DNA from: Codonopsis lanceolata
Lineage: Eukaryota > Streptophyta > Magnoliopsida > Asterales > Campanulaceae
Direction of reading: 5' to 3'
NCBI GenBank assembly: GCA_013146195.2
Contig: CM028377.1
Span: forward strand, 38,135,632 to 38,199,631
DNA: 64,000 nucleotides
Shown: in pieces, positions 45,823-57,760 of the stretch
How positions within the stretch are numbered: the first letter of the stretch is position 1
How the letters are laid out: each line of letters starts with the position of its first letter
Program-made: the position numbers and the translations under genes
Notes under the pieces: generated by a model
Databases searched by the model: none
What the model saw: the letters and a program-made list of their open reading frames with translations, nothing else
Told to the model about the DNA's origin: nothing

Positions 45823-47806
45823 AAGTATTAATTTTTGTATAACGTATTGTTCATGATTTGCAATGCAATAAAAATATAATTATTTTAAATTTCAAATTTT
45901 TAGTTGTTAATAATCATAGCTTAGAGCAAAAAATACATTAGGTGAGATTATTTACTAAATAATTAATATCATCACTAGAAAAAATGGAATGAATAAGACA
46001 TATACAACTTAATAATATAAATTTTAAAATGTAACACGCAAAAAAAAAAAGTTACATTAAGAAGAGACAATGCATTTTCTTGTTTAGAATAAAATAAACA
46101 AAATGATTTGAACCATTTTCATGATTTCTAAACAAACACTTGGCAAAATACTTGGGCCTGTAAATGACAAAAAAATAATAGAAATTTATGTTTCATGTAC
46201 TCCGTACTGGTGGTTCGTTGAAAAAATATTTATTATTGTAAATATATAAATACAAAAAATTATTAAAATTTACTTTAAAAATATTATAATATCATATCGT
46301 TTGTGATATCCGAGAAAGGTGGAAATTAAGTCGGATTGATATATTTTTAACAGAACCTCAAACATAATTAAGACTATTGAATTAAAAAAGAAAAGTAAAC
46401 ACTAAATAAGACACAAAATAATACTATTATTTTCACATGGCCTATATTGTAATATACCTAAAACTTAAATAATTAAAAATATTAATTATATCAATTAATG
46501 TTGTATTTTATTTTGGATTTTGGGCCTTTTTATGGTTATATGAGAAATTTCAAGTTGAGTCACAATAGTAGTTTGTTTGTTTGGGTTTTAGTCCAAAGTT
46601 CGGTTTCAATAATGGAATGAACAATAAACTTTTTTTTATGGCTTGACATTGGTCTAGTAGTCTGAGTTAAATAATGATAATAATAAAAATTAAAGCGATA
46701 ATAATAACAATTAGAATTTTTTTAAAAAAATAAAATAAAAGATCGGAAGAAGAAATGAAGATTCGGCGTCTTCCATAAAAATTAACTGTTGGGTGGGGCT
46801 GTCTAAAAAAATAGAGGAAGAAGGTGCGAAGAGAGAGAACAAGGTGGTTGGGTGTACTTGTGTGGTGGGGAGGGGAGGTTTAATTGTTGGGTGGGGTTGT
46901 CTAAAAAAAGGATGGGTGTTTGTCATAATTTTTTAATTTTATTTTAGATTAATTTTCAACAAAGAAATAATTTGACAAGGTATATGTTGGTTATAATTAA
47001 TGAGAGCAATTTGATCTTTTTACAAAATATTTAACGTTTCTTCCAAAAATAACGCTACCAGGGACTAATATGAAGACCAAAGTTTGGTTAAAAAGCTATC
47101 ATAGAAAAATTTTAACATCAGTTACCATATAAATCGATATTGGCAAGTTCAGAGACCAAATTATATATTAATCCAAACGAAAAACACCTTTAAATTTTCA
47201 AGCGAAATTAATAACCACCAAATAAACCATAAAATTTCTTAATTTCAAAAGTCTTAATCGATCTACAAAAATAATAATGCCAATGTTCATAGCTAGCTTT
47301 TATTTGATTACACAAGATCAAAGACACAAGCATTTACTGTCTTATGCATAATTTAATAAGAGGAGGGAAACAAATTGTAAGCCTTACATGCCAATCTTCA
47401 AACTGGTTTACTTCTTCAACCCTGCACCACCAGAAAAAGATAACTCCTTGTTCAATTCTTCTGCGCACTTATATACCCTTAAAGAGAAATTCATATTACC
47501 GAAAATTAGTCCACAGATGCTTGCGATGTATGTGTTCTAATTATTGAAAATGTGAAACAAAAATTACTCTCTCCGTCACTAAATATGTTTTCATTTTCTT
47601 TTTGAAGATAACTATGCTTTCTTTTTTTATAAATGATGAAAGTTTGACTTTTGATACATTTTAGTAGAGCATGTACGTACAACAATACCCATAATGTCCC
47701 GATTTGTACCCATAATCATACTAATAGTACCTAAATGTAACAACAATAACAAGGATAATTATTGATATTAATTTGTTCTTACCTTTAGGAAGCCTTTATC
47801 CGCGGG
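45823..47806. other. A/T-rich stretch without recognised genes
   Basis: May hold the decayed upstream part of the Helitron. A GTTGGGTGGGG(C/T)TGTCTAAAAAAA segment is repeated about 93 bp apart at 46789 and 46882. A Stowaway-like edge (CTCTCCGTCACTAAATA) lies near 47568. Small ORFs show no motif. Confidence 0.35.
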
Positions 47807-48383
47807 CTAACTTCGTAGGCTCGTAGCCATCTTCACATAAAGCCAGTCTTTCAAGTCATCTAAGAAGATAAAAAAGGCATGTCTACCACGACGATTGAGA
47901 AGCAAAGCACCACATGTTCCCCAAAATCCTGTTGCGAAACCCACACCCAAGCCGATGTGAAGCCAATTCTTGTACTCATTGTTGTCTTCTTCATTGTCAA
48001 CGATAGTAGATGGTGGCTCATCTCCAACACAATTTGATGGAAGTGGAGGTCCACAAAGTCCAATATTCCCAATATAATTGGAAGCATCAAAGCTTTGGAG
48101 TTGAGTGCCAGATGGTATCTTGCCAGAAAAATTATTGTGCGACACGCCTAGATAATCTAATAAGCGTGAGACAAGCTAGCCGGTAATTTACCAGATAGCC
48201 TATTTCTCGATAAATCAAGACACAAAAGTGAATTTAACCGACCAATCTGTTGAGGAACCTTGCCATGTAATGCATTTCTTGATAAGTTCAATGCAAACAG
48301 TTCAAATAACTCTGTTATTTCATTTGGAATTTCTCCAATCAAATTATTGCTCGAAAGATCAATGGACCTTAACAATATAAGGT
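47807..48383 (-). pseudogene. LRR receptor-like protein, C-terminal fragment of a second paralogue
   Basis: From the right: LRSIDLSSNNLIGEIPNEITEL, NALHGKVPQQIGRL, RLSGKLPASLS, then a 1-base frameshift near 48160. The last LRR (SHNNFSGKIPSGTQLQSF), the cap (NIGLCGPPLP), an acidic stretch (DNEEDNNEY), one transmembrane segment (IGLGVGFATGFWGTCGALLL) and the short cytoplasmic tail to 47807 follow. It overlaps in sequence with the end of the pseudogene at 20805-23272, so it is a separate gene copy. The 5' side is cut at 48383 by hAT sequence. Confidence 0.92.
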
Positions 48384-49113
48384 GTTATGGTTTATTTTGA
48401 GAAATATAGAAATGAAGGTTTTGTCTCTATTATGAATATTGCCAAAAGTCTTGCCCAAGAGATGAATGTGGAGCCTACATTTCCAACTAAAAATCGTATT
48501 ATTAGGAAAAGACAATTTGATGAAATTGATCATGATGAAGAAATACAATCAGTTGAGGAGTCTTTTAAAGTTAATTACTTTCTTGTTGTTGTTGATATGA
48601 CAACTACTTCGTTGAAAAATAGATTTGAGCAATTAACGAAATTTGAAAGTATTTTTTGATTCTTATTTGATTCGAATAAGTTGAGGTCATTAGATGACGA
48701 TGAACTGAGAGAATGCACCACTAATTTTACATCTACTTTTTTCTCATACTAATGTGTTGGATGTGGATTTATATGATTTTTTTTATGAATAAAAAGTATT
48801 GCAATTGACTTTACCAAATGAGTCAATGTCAGCGATTGAAATTCTTTAATTTGTCAAAGCAGCAGACTGTTATCCTAATGTTTCAATTGCTTATCGAATC
48901 TTATTGACCATGTCTGTGACTGTAGCATCAGCTGAGAGAAGTTTTTCAAAGTTCAAATTATTGAAAACCTACTTGAAGTCATCAATGTCACAAGAAAGGT
49001 TGAGTGGTTTGGCTATTTTATATGATGAAAAGGATATGCTGGATAATATTGATCTTGGTACTATAATTGATGATTTTGCATCTAGAAATGTACAAAGAAA
49101 TATTTTTTCATGA
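48384..49113 (+). pseudogene. hAT transposase 3' fragment (TTF-zinc-finger group)
   Basis: Plus-strand pieces: GFVSIMNIAKSLAQEMNVEP, RIIRKRQFDE, MTTTSLKNRFEQL, then frame changes through 48660-48890. The hAT dimerisation domain follows (VTVASAERSFSKFKLLKTYL, SMSQERLSGLAILYDEK, IIDDFASR), stop at 49113. The N-terminal zinc finger and first catalytic residues are absent. Its left edge sits on the LRR fragment's break. Confidence 0.9.
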
Positions 49114-50445
49114 TCAGTTTGTTTGTTAGTGCACTAACTGCAGTTATGTCGTTGATGTTGCTGGTTATGGTTGCACTGTTTTGTTGCAGGTAGTGTTGTT
49201 TTGTTGCTGCTATTACTATGTTCCCACTACTGTTCAAGTAAGTTTGTTGTTGTTGACATTTGTAGCATGGTTGTTAGATACTATTATGATAGTTATAGCC
49301 TTAATATTTTTTTGAATATGTTATGACTTGGGTCACTTATGTATAAATATTAATTTTGGTTATTAAATAAGGGTCCTTTCTTGAGCTTCGCTGGGCCAAT
49401 TAAATGCTAGGAACAACCCTGACTATTGGTCAGGATTCATTTTTACCAAACACAAGTGCTGGCTAGGATTAACTCTCAGTATCTCAAGTGTGTGAGAACA
49501 GATAATTTTTGTGACTGCTCTTACCAAGTACAAACCCTTTCTTTCTCTCTCCATTTCTTCCAGCTTTCACTCCTATGTTGTTTTTTCTCTCCTCTCTCTT
49601 TTCTCTTTGTCAATTTGTTTTCTTCTTGATCCGTCATCATTTTTTATCAAAGTAATTATTCAATGTTATCATTTTGTTGTTTGAATGTGGTGGGTATTAT
49701 ATCATTACTTTCCTGAAATTATATTGTAATATCATACGTCGCATCCATCTTTTATTCTCTCTATGGCCGTCGGTTCAAAATTGAGCCCTAGCCCTTATGT
49801 CGCCATTAAAGCCAGCGAGTTGAAGATTAAAGAAGTCTCTGTATATATTCTCGGTTTGCACAATTTTTGTTTTACTGATTTTGTTTCTCTTCTCATTGCT
49901 ATGATTTTAGGTAATCCGACCCGTATCTTGGCTACCCAGACGGTTTGTTTTAGAATGTTATTTTTGTGTTAATTGATGGAAATAACTGAGCGTATTTTGG
50001 TTTTTTCTCTTTTTATGCACATGGTCCTCTTTTTGTGATTAACGTTGGTTGATTTTATTTATTTATTTGGAGAGTGTAAATGCTTATGCAGTGTGTGCAC
50101 CAGAAGGGGTAGTGATGAAGAATATGGGAGTTGCACCGACATCTATTCATACTATACGGATACTACATTTAGAGATTTCATCCATTTTGTTTCAGTCAAT
50201 TTACATGAATTAGTTTTAATACCATGGGAAAATGTGTGAAATGTTGGGTTAACGACATGGAAATATTATAACGATTTCTCATACAATGTTACGAATAGAA
50301 GTTTGTACGTGTTCTTCAATTTGAGATGATGTTGCACTGATTCTTAATGTTGTAGAGGCTTTACAGATTGTTATGGTGAGTTAATATCTTTTACTGAAAC
50401 TTAGTTCTTTTTCTTTGATTCAGTTCTTTAATTGTAACACCACCG
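49114..50445. other. Mostly unassigned; one possible first exon
   Basis: 49114-49420 looks like the 3' flank of the hAT element. 49763-49840 could be a first exon (MAVGSKLSPSPYVAIKASEL) ending at GTATAT with an acceptor TTTTAG/G near 49912, after a CT-rich leader. I recognise no family, so it is not annotated as a gene. Confidence 0.3.
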
Positions 50446-50453
50446 CCTCCTAC

Positions 50454-51638
50454 CAAAGGATGTCTTGGACCGGTGTCCATGTACACACTGGAAGAAAAAA
50501 ATTAGGAGTAAGTTTATAGGTTTTGACAATTGGACCCCTCCCAAATTTTCTATTAGATTACTACCCCTACTACAGTAAACCTCCAAAGTCAACTAGACAA
50601 CTACTTTAGTTACTAATGTCACTATCAATCTATCTCACTCACTCTCTCTCCCCTATCCCCCATGCCGAGACTCCCTCATCCCTCCCAATTAATTCGATTC
50701 TCCATTTCCCCCAAGTTCAAAAAGTCTTGTTCCCACTTGGCCACTTCCCAGCGCAATTAGAGAACGGAGAGAGACTACTCAGACCAGCCCAAACCAACTT
50801 AGCCAAGTGTCACCTCCTCCCTTCAGTCCCTTGTCAGTTCTGCCCACCCCTCCTCTACCGCGCCACGGTGCCCCGGTCGAAACTTCAGTGCTTCACTACT
50901 TGGCATAAATTATAATACTTTACTACTTTTATGCTTTTCATAGATCATTGCTTCATTTCATTTTATTATATATTTTTAATCTTTCTCAATTAGTCAATTC
51001 ACAAATCACACTATTTATTTGAAATTAGGGTTTTTGAATTTGGGGGATTTTGGGTTAAAATGTACAATTGTTGATTTGATTAAATATTATTTGATTGATA
51101 ATTTTGTATAGAAAAGCAAGTTTTGGTGCTTTTGAAACTTTGGTTGAGCTTATACTGATTGGAGAATTTGGGCAATTTAAAGGTAAAATTTGATTGTTGG
51201 TTGTTAGAATTATTTGTTATTTTGTTGGGTTTCTTGAAAAAAAATTAAGCTTATATATCAAATTAGGGGGTTTTGTGTTTAAAAAAAATAGTTTAACTAT
51301 TTGTTAGTCATCTCATTTACGTGTGTGTGATTTACTGATTTAGGAAATTTACTTGCGACTTGTGTGTGATGGTTTTAAGAATATGTTAATATAATACATT
51401 ACTGTTAACTTAAGGTTTTTCGTCTCTTTAATATAATAAATTACTTGTGTGTGATGGTTTTAAATGATTCTCTTGTATGTTATATCGAAAATGACTTGTT
51501 AATGAATGTTAGTGATGATGATGCAATTATGCGTTTTCAACGTATGAAAACGCGTAAAGAACAATTGTAATTTCTATTTTTTTAAGTAATAGTTAAAATT
51601 TTGGATATCGGTGAACATTATTCTTGGATTCGCCACTG
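50454..51638. mobile_element. Putative non-autonomous hAT element, 1.2 kb
   Basis: Flanked by perfect CCTCCTAC duplications (50446-50453 and 51639-51646). The right end reads CTTGGATTCGCCACTG, like the CAGTGGCG-type TIR of TTF hAT elements. The left end (CAAAGGATGTCTTGGAC) matches only partly. A 99-codon frame at 50616-50915 has no motif. Confidence 0.45.
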
Positions 51639-51646
51639 CCTCCTAC

Positions 51647-52365
51647 CATTGTTGCCGGAGCTATCCGCAATAGCAAAAACAAGTTATAGGCCTTTGGAGA
51701 GCAACTGTGATTGATCTACGAGAAATTAGTACTGTATACATTACAATGTGAGCTTCTTCTTTGCTGTTTTTTATTATTATGTGTAACAAAAAATAGCTAG
51801 TCACTTTTAATTAAGAACCACCCTATAACTATTTCTTTTTTTATGGGTAATTCTACAACCTGCTTTGCCTTATTTTTATTACCTACTACTTTTAATTATT
51901 ACAAATGACTGCTATATTTATAGAGTTCTTATGTTAGGGAATAACTTTCAAAATCATTTATTGAAGTACTAGCAGTAGTAGTTAGAGTAACTTGAGAAAA
52001 TAAATTAAGTTATTTTTAAGAATAAAAAGCATATTACCATATTAATGTGTAGTTGAGTAATTTGTATTCTGGATATTCTTTTGGGGAATAACTTTCAAAA
52101 TCAATAATTGAAGTAGTATCAGTAGTTGTATGAGTAATTTGAGAATCAAACCTGTAACAATGAGTAGCAATTTGGGAGAAAAAATTGTATGTTGTTACGG
52201 ACAAGTGAGTTTTATGAGTTTAAGTTAAGTTGCCAATTATTTTTTTGTGATTTTTTTTATAAACTTTTATACAAGTAACAACTTCAAAACCAAACAATAT
52301 CATGGTTTTGAAGTGTGGAATTTTTTTATTTTGTTTATGAATCAGTACATCCTGAGCCATGTACA
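51647..52365. other. No gene recognised
   Basis: A/T-rich. ATAACTTTCAAAATCA...TTGAAGTA is repeated at about 51941 and 52087. Confidence 0.3.
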
Positions 52366-52648
52366 TTGTTCCGGAGGTATGCTTATTTTGAGCAAGATGT
52401 ATAACACTAATTGTTCTGTGACCATTGAGTCTGATTCACAGGATGTTTTGAGGTAGTCAATCAAGTGCAGGCTTGGTTCCATGGATTTGTGTTCAGATGT
52501 AAGGCAATGTAGAGAGAAAGGTAGAGGCTTTGATTTTCGTCATGTTTATAGAGAAAACAATTGTGTGGCTGACAGGTTATTAGCAAGCTTTTCCCATCGT
52601 GACAAGACCCTTCAAACTTTCAATCAGAAATCTCTGCTTCTATGCTAG
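52366..52648 (+). pseudogene. RNase H-like domain fragment (RVT_3 type)
   Basis: One frame with a single TAG near 52455: VTIESDSQDVLR, then GFDFRHVYRENNCVADRLLASFS. This matches the E-DS and HVxRExNxxAD signature of the RNase H-like domain of plant non-LTR retroelements and related host proteins. It is short and truncated on both sides. Confidence 0.65.
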
Positions 52649-52699
52649 CAGCTTTGCAAAATGGTGATGATTTCCATTTCGCATGGAGGTGGCATGCCA

Positions 52700-53050
52700 T
52701 GCTGAGAATGAAAGATCTAAGGTGTGGATATGTTTAGGCTTGCAAGAGAATCAGCTGCCGCATTTCCTTGACACATTAGTGAGCCTATAAACTGTATAAG
52801 AGGTCTACAAGAACGAAGGAAATAAAGCAATTTCCAGGGAGCTGAGAAAGTGAAGAATGAGTTAACCATCGACGTCAATCCAATAGAGATCAATGTAAAA
52901 TTCTTGAGCAAGCTGTAGACCAGTTAAGAGGGCCCTAACTTCATTTGATGTCCAATATTCTTGGAACCTAAATTTTTCATCAAAGCACCCTCTCTTGTCT
53001 TCTACCCTCTTGCTAGATAGATTATAGTTTGTGAAATATTGATCGCCCAT
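52700..53050 (-). pseudogene. RNase H-like domain fragment (RVT_3 type), opposite strand
   Basis: From 53050: NEVRALLTGLQLAQEFYIDLYWIDVDG, then a frameshift near 52870 and NAAADSLASLNIS. Same domain type as the plus-strand fragment but a different sequence, tail to tail with it. The Asp of the DS motif appears as DVD. Confidence 0.6.
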
Positions 53051-53252
53051 TTGTTATGTTCTATGTTTAGTTCATTTGATGAGTGCATTCTTATAGATTT
53101 AGGATAAAATTTATTTCAATACTTGATATTGTTTAGAATTGGGTAGTGTGATGTTTGAACAATTTTGATGCATAAGTTGAAATTTAAAAAAAAACATTTT
53201 TTTTTGCATCTCCAACTCTTCTTATCTTACGTGTTTTCTCATATTTTTAGAA
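53051..53252. other. Short unassigned spacer
   Basis: Nothing recognised. It ends at the Helitron terminus. Confidence 0.3.
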
Positions 53253-53280
53253 CTAGTAAGATTCACGTGCGTTGCACGTG
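53253..53280 (-). mobile_element. Helitron 3' terminus (third copy)
   Basis: Minus strand: hairpin CACGTGC-AAC-GCACGTG, 7 bases, then CTAG and host T. Same design as the termini at 24600 and 30904. The body should extend to the right. Confidence 0.65.
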
Positions 53281-54454
53281 GTGTTACTGATTTTTTAAAA
53301 AGTGATTTGCTAATTCCTTTTTTTTTTTTTGTTTACTTTTAATTATTGGATTCTTTTTGTATTTTAATCTTTAAAATTTTTTAGAGTAATAATTGTGTTG
53401 TTGTGTGTATAGCTTTTCTGATAATTTGTTTTTTGGTCATTTATAATGTATGCTTTTACTAATAGTATAGCAACTTATCCTACACATTTATCTTTTTGTT
53501 GGTTATTTTTAAACTATTTTTCAATAGTGTGAATTAAAAACTATTCAAACTTACTATCTTAGATTAACACTTTGTTGTTGGAGACTTTGCTTAATTATGT
53601 CATTTCTAGAATTTAGACTCTCTTTAGAAAATAATATATTGTATTAGAGAAAGCAAACTCTTAATCCCAAAGTATATACTTACACTAAAAAAGACAAAAT
53701 TCCGCCAAAGTATCTATAAAGTCTCACTTTACCACTCAACCTAAGTTTTGTGTCATTTTCATATCTCATTTTATAACTTTTTTTTCTAGTTTTCCCCTAG
53801 CCACGACAAAGGTTACCAATCTGAAGGTAATGTCCACATGGTGTTTCATGTGTAGGGCATTTTGCGGCAACGCTTTCTCTGCTTCTTCTCCAGCAATGAC
53901 CTTTTATGTAAATTTTAGGTGAGATAAAACTCAAGAGAGATCTGAGAGATAGAACTCAAGATCAGATAATCACACTCAGGTGTCAAGGCCACCATAAATA
54001 AAAACCTACAAAACCTTAAAGCTGCCGCCAATGTTGAATGATCAACTCCACAATTCATTTCTCCCTCTCTCTCGTAGCACATAGTACACACGCATACACC
54101 ATAAATTTCAAAACTCATATTTGAACCCATCAACAATGATGAGACACGATATGGTTCAATTCGCCTTCATCGCCCCTAGCTTCAACTCCAACAAATTTCT
54201 CATCAAGACTATTGATATTTTTTATGGTTTTATTGGAGCAAATTCTCAATCTTAAAACATCATTTGTCACCATGTCTATCACTACGATTACCATACGAGA
54301 TATCCCAATCACCAAATTTGACATGGAATATGGAAATGCTACAAAACTACGTTAAGGACCAAAGTGGATTTGGGGGATAATTTAGGGGAAAATTGCATAT
54401 ATTTTGGACTAATTTCAATGGTGCTGAAATATGATTAGCTCCCAAAATTAAACA
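53281..54454. other. No gene recognised
   Basis: A/T-rich. The minus-strand frames at 53915-54324 show no motif. 53690-53760 resembles 55580-55650, a dispersed repeat. Confidence 0.35.
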
Positions 54455-54640
54455 CTAAATCTCACATTGCACCCTAACCTACGAAGTGTCTCACTTTCAT
54501 ACCTTATTTTTCTATTTGTGTCACTTTGTCCGTGTCGTCTATGGACGTTTAAAATTGTAATGGAAAATGGTATGTGCATGTCACATGAAGATTATTTTGG
54601 TCATTTTACTTGGGGTGCAAAATGAGATTTGGTTATGAAA
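54455..54640. mobile_element. Small MITE with inverted ends
   Basis: CTAAATCTCACATTGCACCC at the left and GGGGTGCAAAATGAGATTTGG at the right are imperfect inverted copies. Related sequences lie near 53690, 55580 and 57340. Confidence 0.45.
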
Positions 54641-55097
54641 GAACAAACGTAGCTAGGATTCTCGAGAGTTGCCAATGCAATTTCCAATGTAGCTACAATG
54701 GAAGTCACAATGGACAAAATAAAACAAAACAGCGGAAGACGAATTAATCAAACAGCAAATTGAAGCACAAAAGTTAATCAAACAATCTACAAGCCTATGC
54801 TTGTAGATCTAGCCTCATGGCCAAAAAGATTTCACTAAATAATATGAGTTGTTTTACAAAAAGAATGTGAAATCACCAAACAAAACACTCTCACAAGACA
54901 CAAGTCTCGGAGAGCAAAAATCCCACAGAAAAACAAGTATAACAAACGTGGGAAGAAACAAACATCTTCCTAAAATCAGATAGGAAGACAAACAACAACA
55001 GCTCTCAATGTAGCTTCCAATGTTGTAACATCCGAAGCTACAATCGACCGCACAAAGTCTGAACGAACCAGCCTTCGGATCGCTCTTTTCGCTCTCG

Positions 55098-55131
<34 letters not shown>

Positions 55132-55500
55132 CGTGTCTCCTCCAACTGTGGCCATATCTCTTATTTATAGGATGACGGAACCCTACAACAAAGAATCCAA
55201 CTCCAAGGAGAACAATGATTAGACTTTGTAAAGAAATATACTTACCATAATTCTTGGATTTCATTCCCTTATGAACAACGACTCTAGAGACACAGTTAGT
55301 ATAGGATCTTTGACTAGATTTAGTTTCCAAAATAGTTCCTAAACTTTAGGGCCAAGAAAACCACAATCTAATTAAAGATTTTGTTTCCAAATTTACCAAA
55401 TTTGTCCAATCATAACTTACCAAGAAAGGGGAAACAAAAAATAAAATAGGTGATGCGTATTTTACCCTTACATGTTATAACTTCATTATTTAGTTAACCA
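54641..55500 (-). other. LTR-like region on the minus strand
   Basis: The minus strand has CCTATAAATAAGAG (near 55165) followed by a leader with a (CT/GA)n run at 55101-55128, as in retrotransposon LTR promoters. The 158-codon frame over it (54854-55330) reads through the microsatellite (RERERERER) and is not convincing. Termini, PBS and partner LTR were not found. Confidence 0.3.
55101..55128. repeat. (CT)n microsatellite
   Basis: About 14 CT units. Confidence 0.95.
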
Positions 55501-56728
55501 TTTAGTATTTAAAATATGGTTTTAAATCAAAATAATAAATAATTGTTTCAATAATTCAAAAATAATTATATGGCCACATTTCCATTTCCCCATAAAGTAT
55601 CCACCAAATCACATAGTGCACCACAACCTAAGGTTTGTTCCATAATGATATCTAATGTAACAAATTTTCCTCATTTTCCACCCTACCCGTGATGGACGTT
55701 AGAAAATTCACGTTGTATAGCACATGGTCTTCCACGTGCGTGGAAAAAATGTCATTTCCTTATCTGGTTAAGGAGTAAATATATTAAAAGTAAAAACCCT
55801 AATCTAAAACCCTCCCTTCTCTCTTTTCCCGGTGCAAGTTCCCATATCTGGCTCTACTGTAATAGTCACCATCTCTAGCCCCACCATACCAGCCACCATC
55901 TCGAGCCCAAACCTTTCTTACTCTGGTCAAGCCTGTCACAATTCTAGCTTCATCCTCATTCGATTCTAGCCAAACTCAATCTCCGATCTCCCTCATTCTC
56001 TCCCCTGCAAAAGTCGCGCCTAAAGTATAAATAAGAGGTTATAGAGTATACTTAGTAAAAACCCTTGTAAAAACACGTGATTAAAATAAAAACCCATAAC
56101 CCTTATCGACGAATTCATCAAAGAAGAGACAGGCTTTCACGAAGAGAAATGGTAAGGTTTTATTGAAATACTCTTCAATTTCACTGGAGAAAATTGGGCA
56201 TACAGCCGTCATGTGAATGGCTTAACACAAAGCATCAGAATTGAGAAGTGTTGAAGAAGCTTTGGCTCTAGATGATTTCAACCTCTGAGTAGCTGCTATA
56301 GCGATCATGTTGGATTATTTAAAGAATTAGGAGAGAAAAAATAAAGGTAAAGTCATGTAAGAGGATGGGGGTGAGAAATTGATTGATTTCGGTGGTGATT
56401 GGGTTTCACCAGAGAAGATGAGTAGATCCAATTCCATACATGAAATTGGAGATAGAGACGAGTAACTATCGGTAAGAGTTTTCATCTTTCGATTACTTTG
56501 GTTTCATTATTAAGATAAGAAAATTGATAATGAAATGGAAATGCGTATCTACTTCCTGGTTAAGAGAGAGAAATTTGGAGGGATTGGTCAAAACCCTGAT
56601 CGGATTCTCAGTTAATTTTTGTTTTGGGAGTGAAGATATGAAAAAATGGTGGATCTTTTCTCTAGATTTCTTTTAGTAGGAAAAAATATAATGGTGGTCC
56701 ACACTCCATTTTTTAAAACATTTTAACT
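55501..56728. other. No gene recognised
   Basis: Contains a repeat relative of the 54455 MITE (55570-55780) and a CT-rich part near 55800. The remainder is unassigned. Confidence 0.3.
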
Positions 56729-56736
56729 TTCCACAC

Positions 56737-57292
56737 CAAGTTTCTAAAAATCGTTAGGCGACCGTTTGGCGGCACACTAGCATCTAGCGCCTAGGGGACT
56801 AGTCGGGGCGTAATCGGGGCCTAGGCGGGGCCTAGAATTAAAGCATAATTATCATTTTTTTTTTGATAATTTACATCAAAGATAAAACACATTGACTACA
56901 AATTTAATTTTTTTTTATGTTTGTCATTTTATCAAACACTTGTCTATATATGTAAAATGAACAAAAATATACAAACCTACCATTAATCCCAATTCTCAAT
57001 AACCCCAAAACAATAAACCAGCCAAGTTTAGAACTAAAAACAAAAAAGATATTACTCCAGTTTGCCCTCCATTACCTGCCTCTCTGCCTCACCATTACCA
57101 CTCCCCTTTCCTTCTCCAGTTCGACCCCCCTTCCTTCTCCAATCACTGCATGCCACAAAATCAAAGCTACAAAAATAAATTAAGGTCGACGAGGTTTGGC
57201 ATTGGCGCCGACTTGGTCGATTAGGCGGCGACTATGAAAGTCGCGGCGGTAGAGAGGGGTCTAGCGCCTAGGCGGAGAGTTTTAGAACACTG
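56737..57292. mobile_element. hAT-type non-autonomous element with perfect TSD
   Basis: 556 bp flanked by TTCCACAC (56729-56736 and 57293-57300). Ends CAAGTTTCTAAAAATCG and the reverse complement of TTTTAGAACACTG are inverted. Subterminal GCGCCTAGG and GGCCTAGGCG motifs occur at both sides. No transposase is present. Confidence 0.9.
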
Positions 57293-57300
57293 TTCCACAC

Positions 57301-57471
57301 ACATTTATTTAATTTTTAAAAATTTTATTAGGCTAAAAGACATTTAGCACCCCATAGTTTACACCAAATTCCTAATATTTTCGTCGAGTTAACGCCCACA
57401 AGGAAATGTCAAAAACAATACCCCATACGTGGAAGATCACGTGTTATTTAATGACTTTTCTAACAGTTGTT
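57301..57471. other. Short unassigned spacer
   Basis: Contains a relative of the repeat at 55580. Nothing else recognised. Confidence 0.3.
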
Positions 57472-57760
57472 CACTACTAGAAAACAGTTAATTAGCGACG
57501 GAAGTATTAGCGATTTGAAAATTCGCTTTCTAATTAGCTTTTTGAGACTATAAATTAGCGATGAAATTCGTTTATAAATTAATATTAGCGCAATTCCGCC
57601 TATCGCAAAATTTCACGCCAAAAAGCATCTTTTAAGAATATTTTACATATCTCCGTCGCCAATTTTTTTGGAATGTGTGCCAACATTAGTGACGGAATTT
57701 CCGTCGCTAATATCAATATTTCCGTTTCCGATTAGCTACGGAATTTCCGTCGCTAATGTA
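57472..57760 (+). mobile_element. CACTA (En/Spm) terminus with subterminal repeats
   Basis: Starts CACTACTAGAAAAC. This is followed by at least six TTAGCGACGGAA-like motifs in both orientations, including palindromes around GACGGAATTTCCGTCGCTAAT (57690-57755). This is the arrangement to which CACTA transposase binds. The other end (CTAGTAGTG on this strand) was not found before the gap. Confidence 0.75.

Noticed and set aside
54854..55330. 158-codon ORF as a gene
   Set aside because: It crosses a CT microsatellite translated as Arg-Glu repeats; no domain, and a TATA-like box lies inside it.
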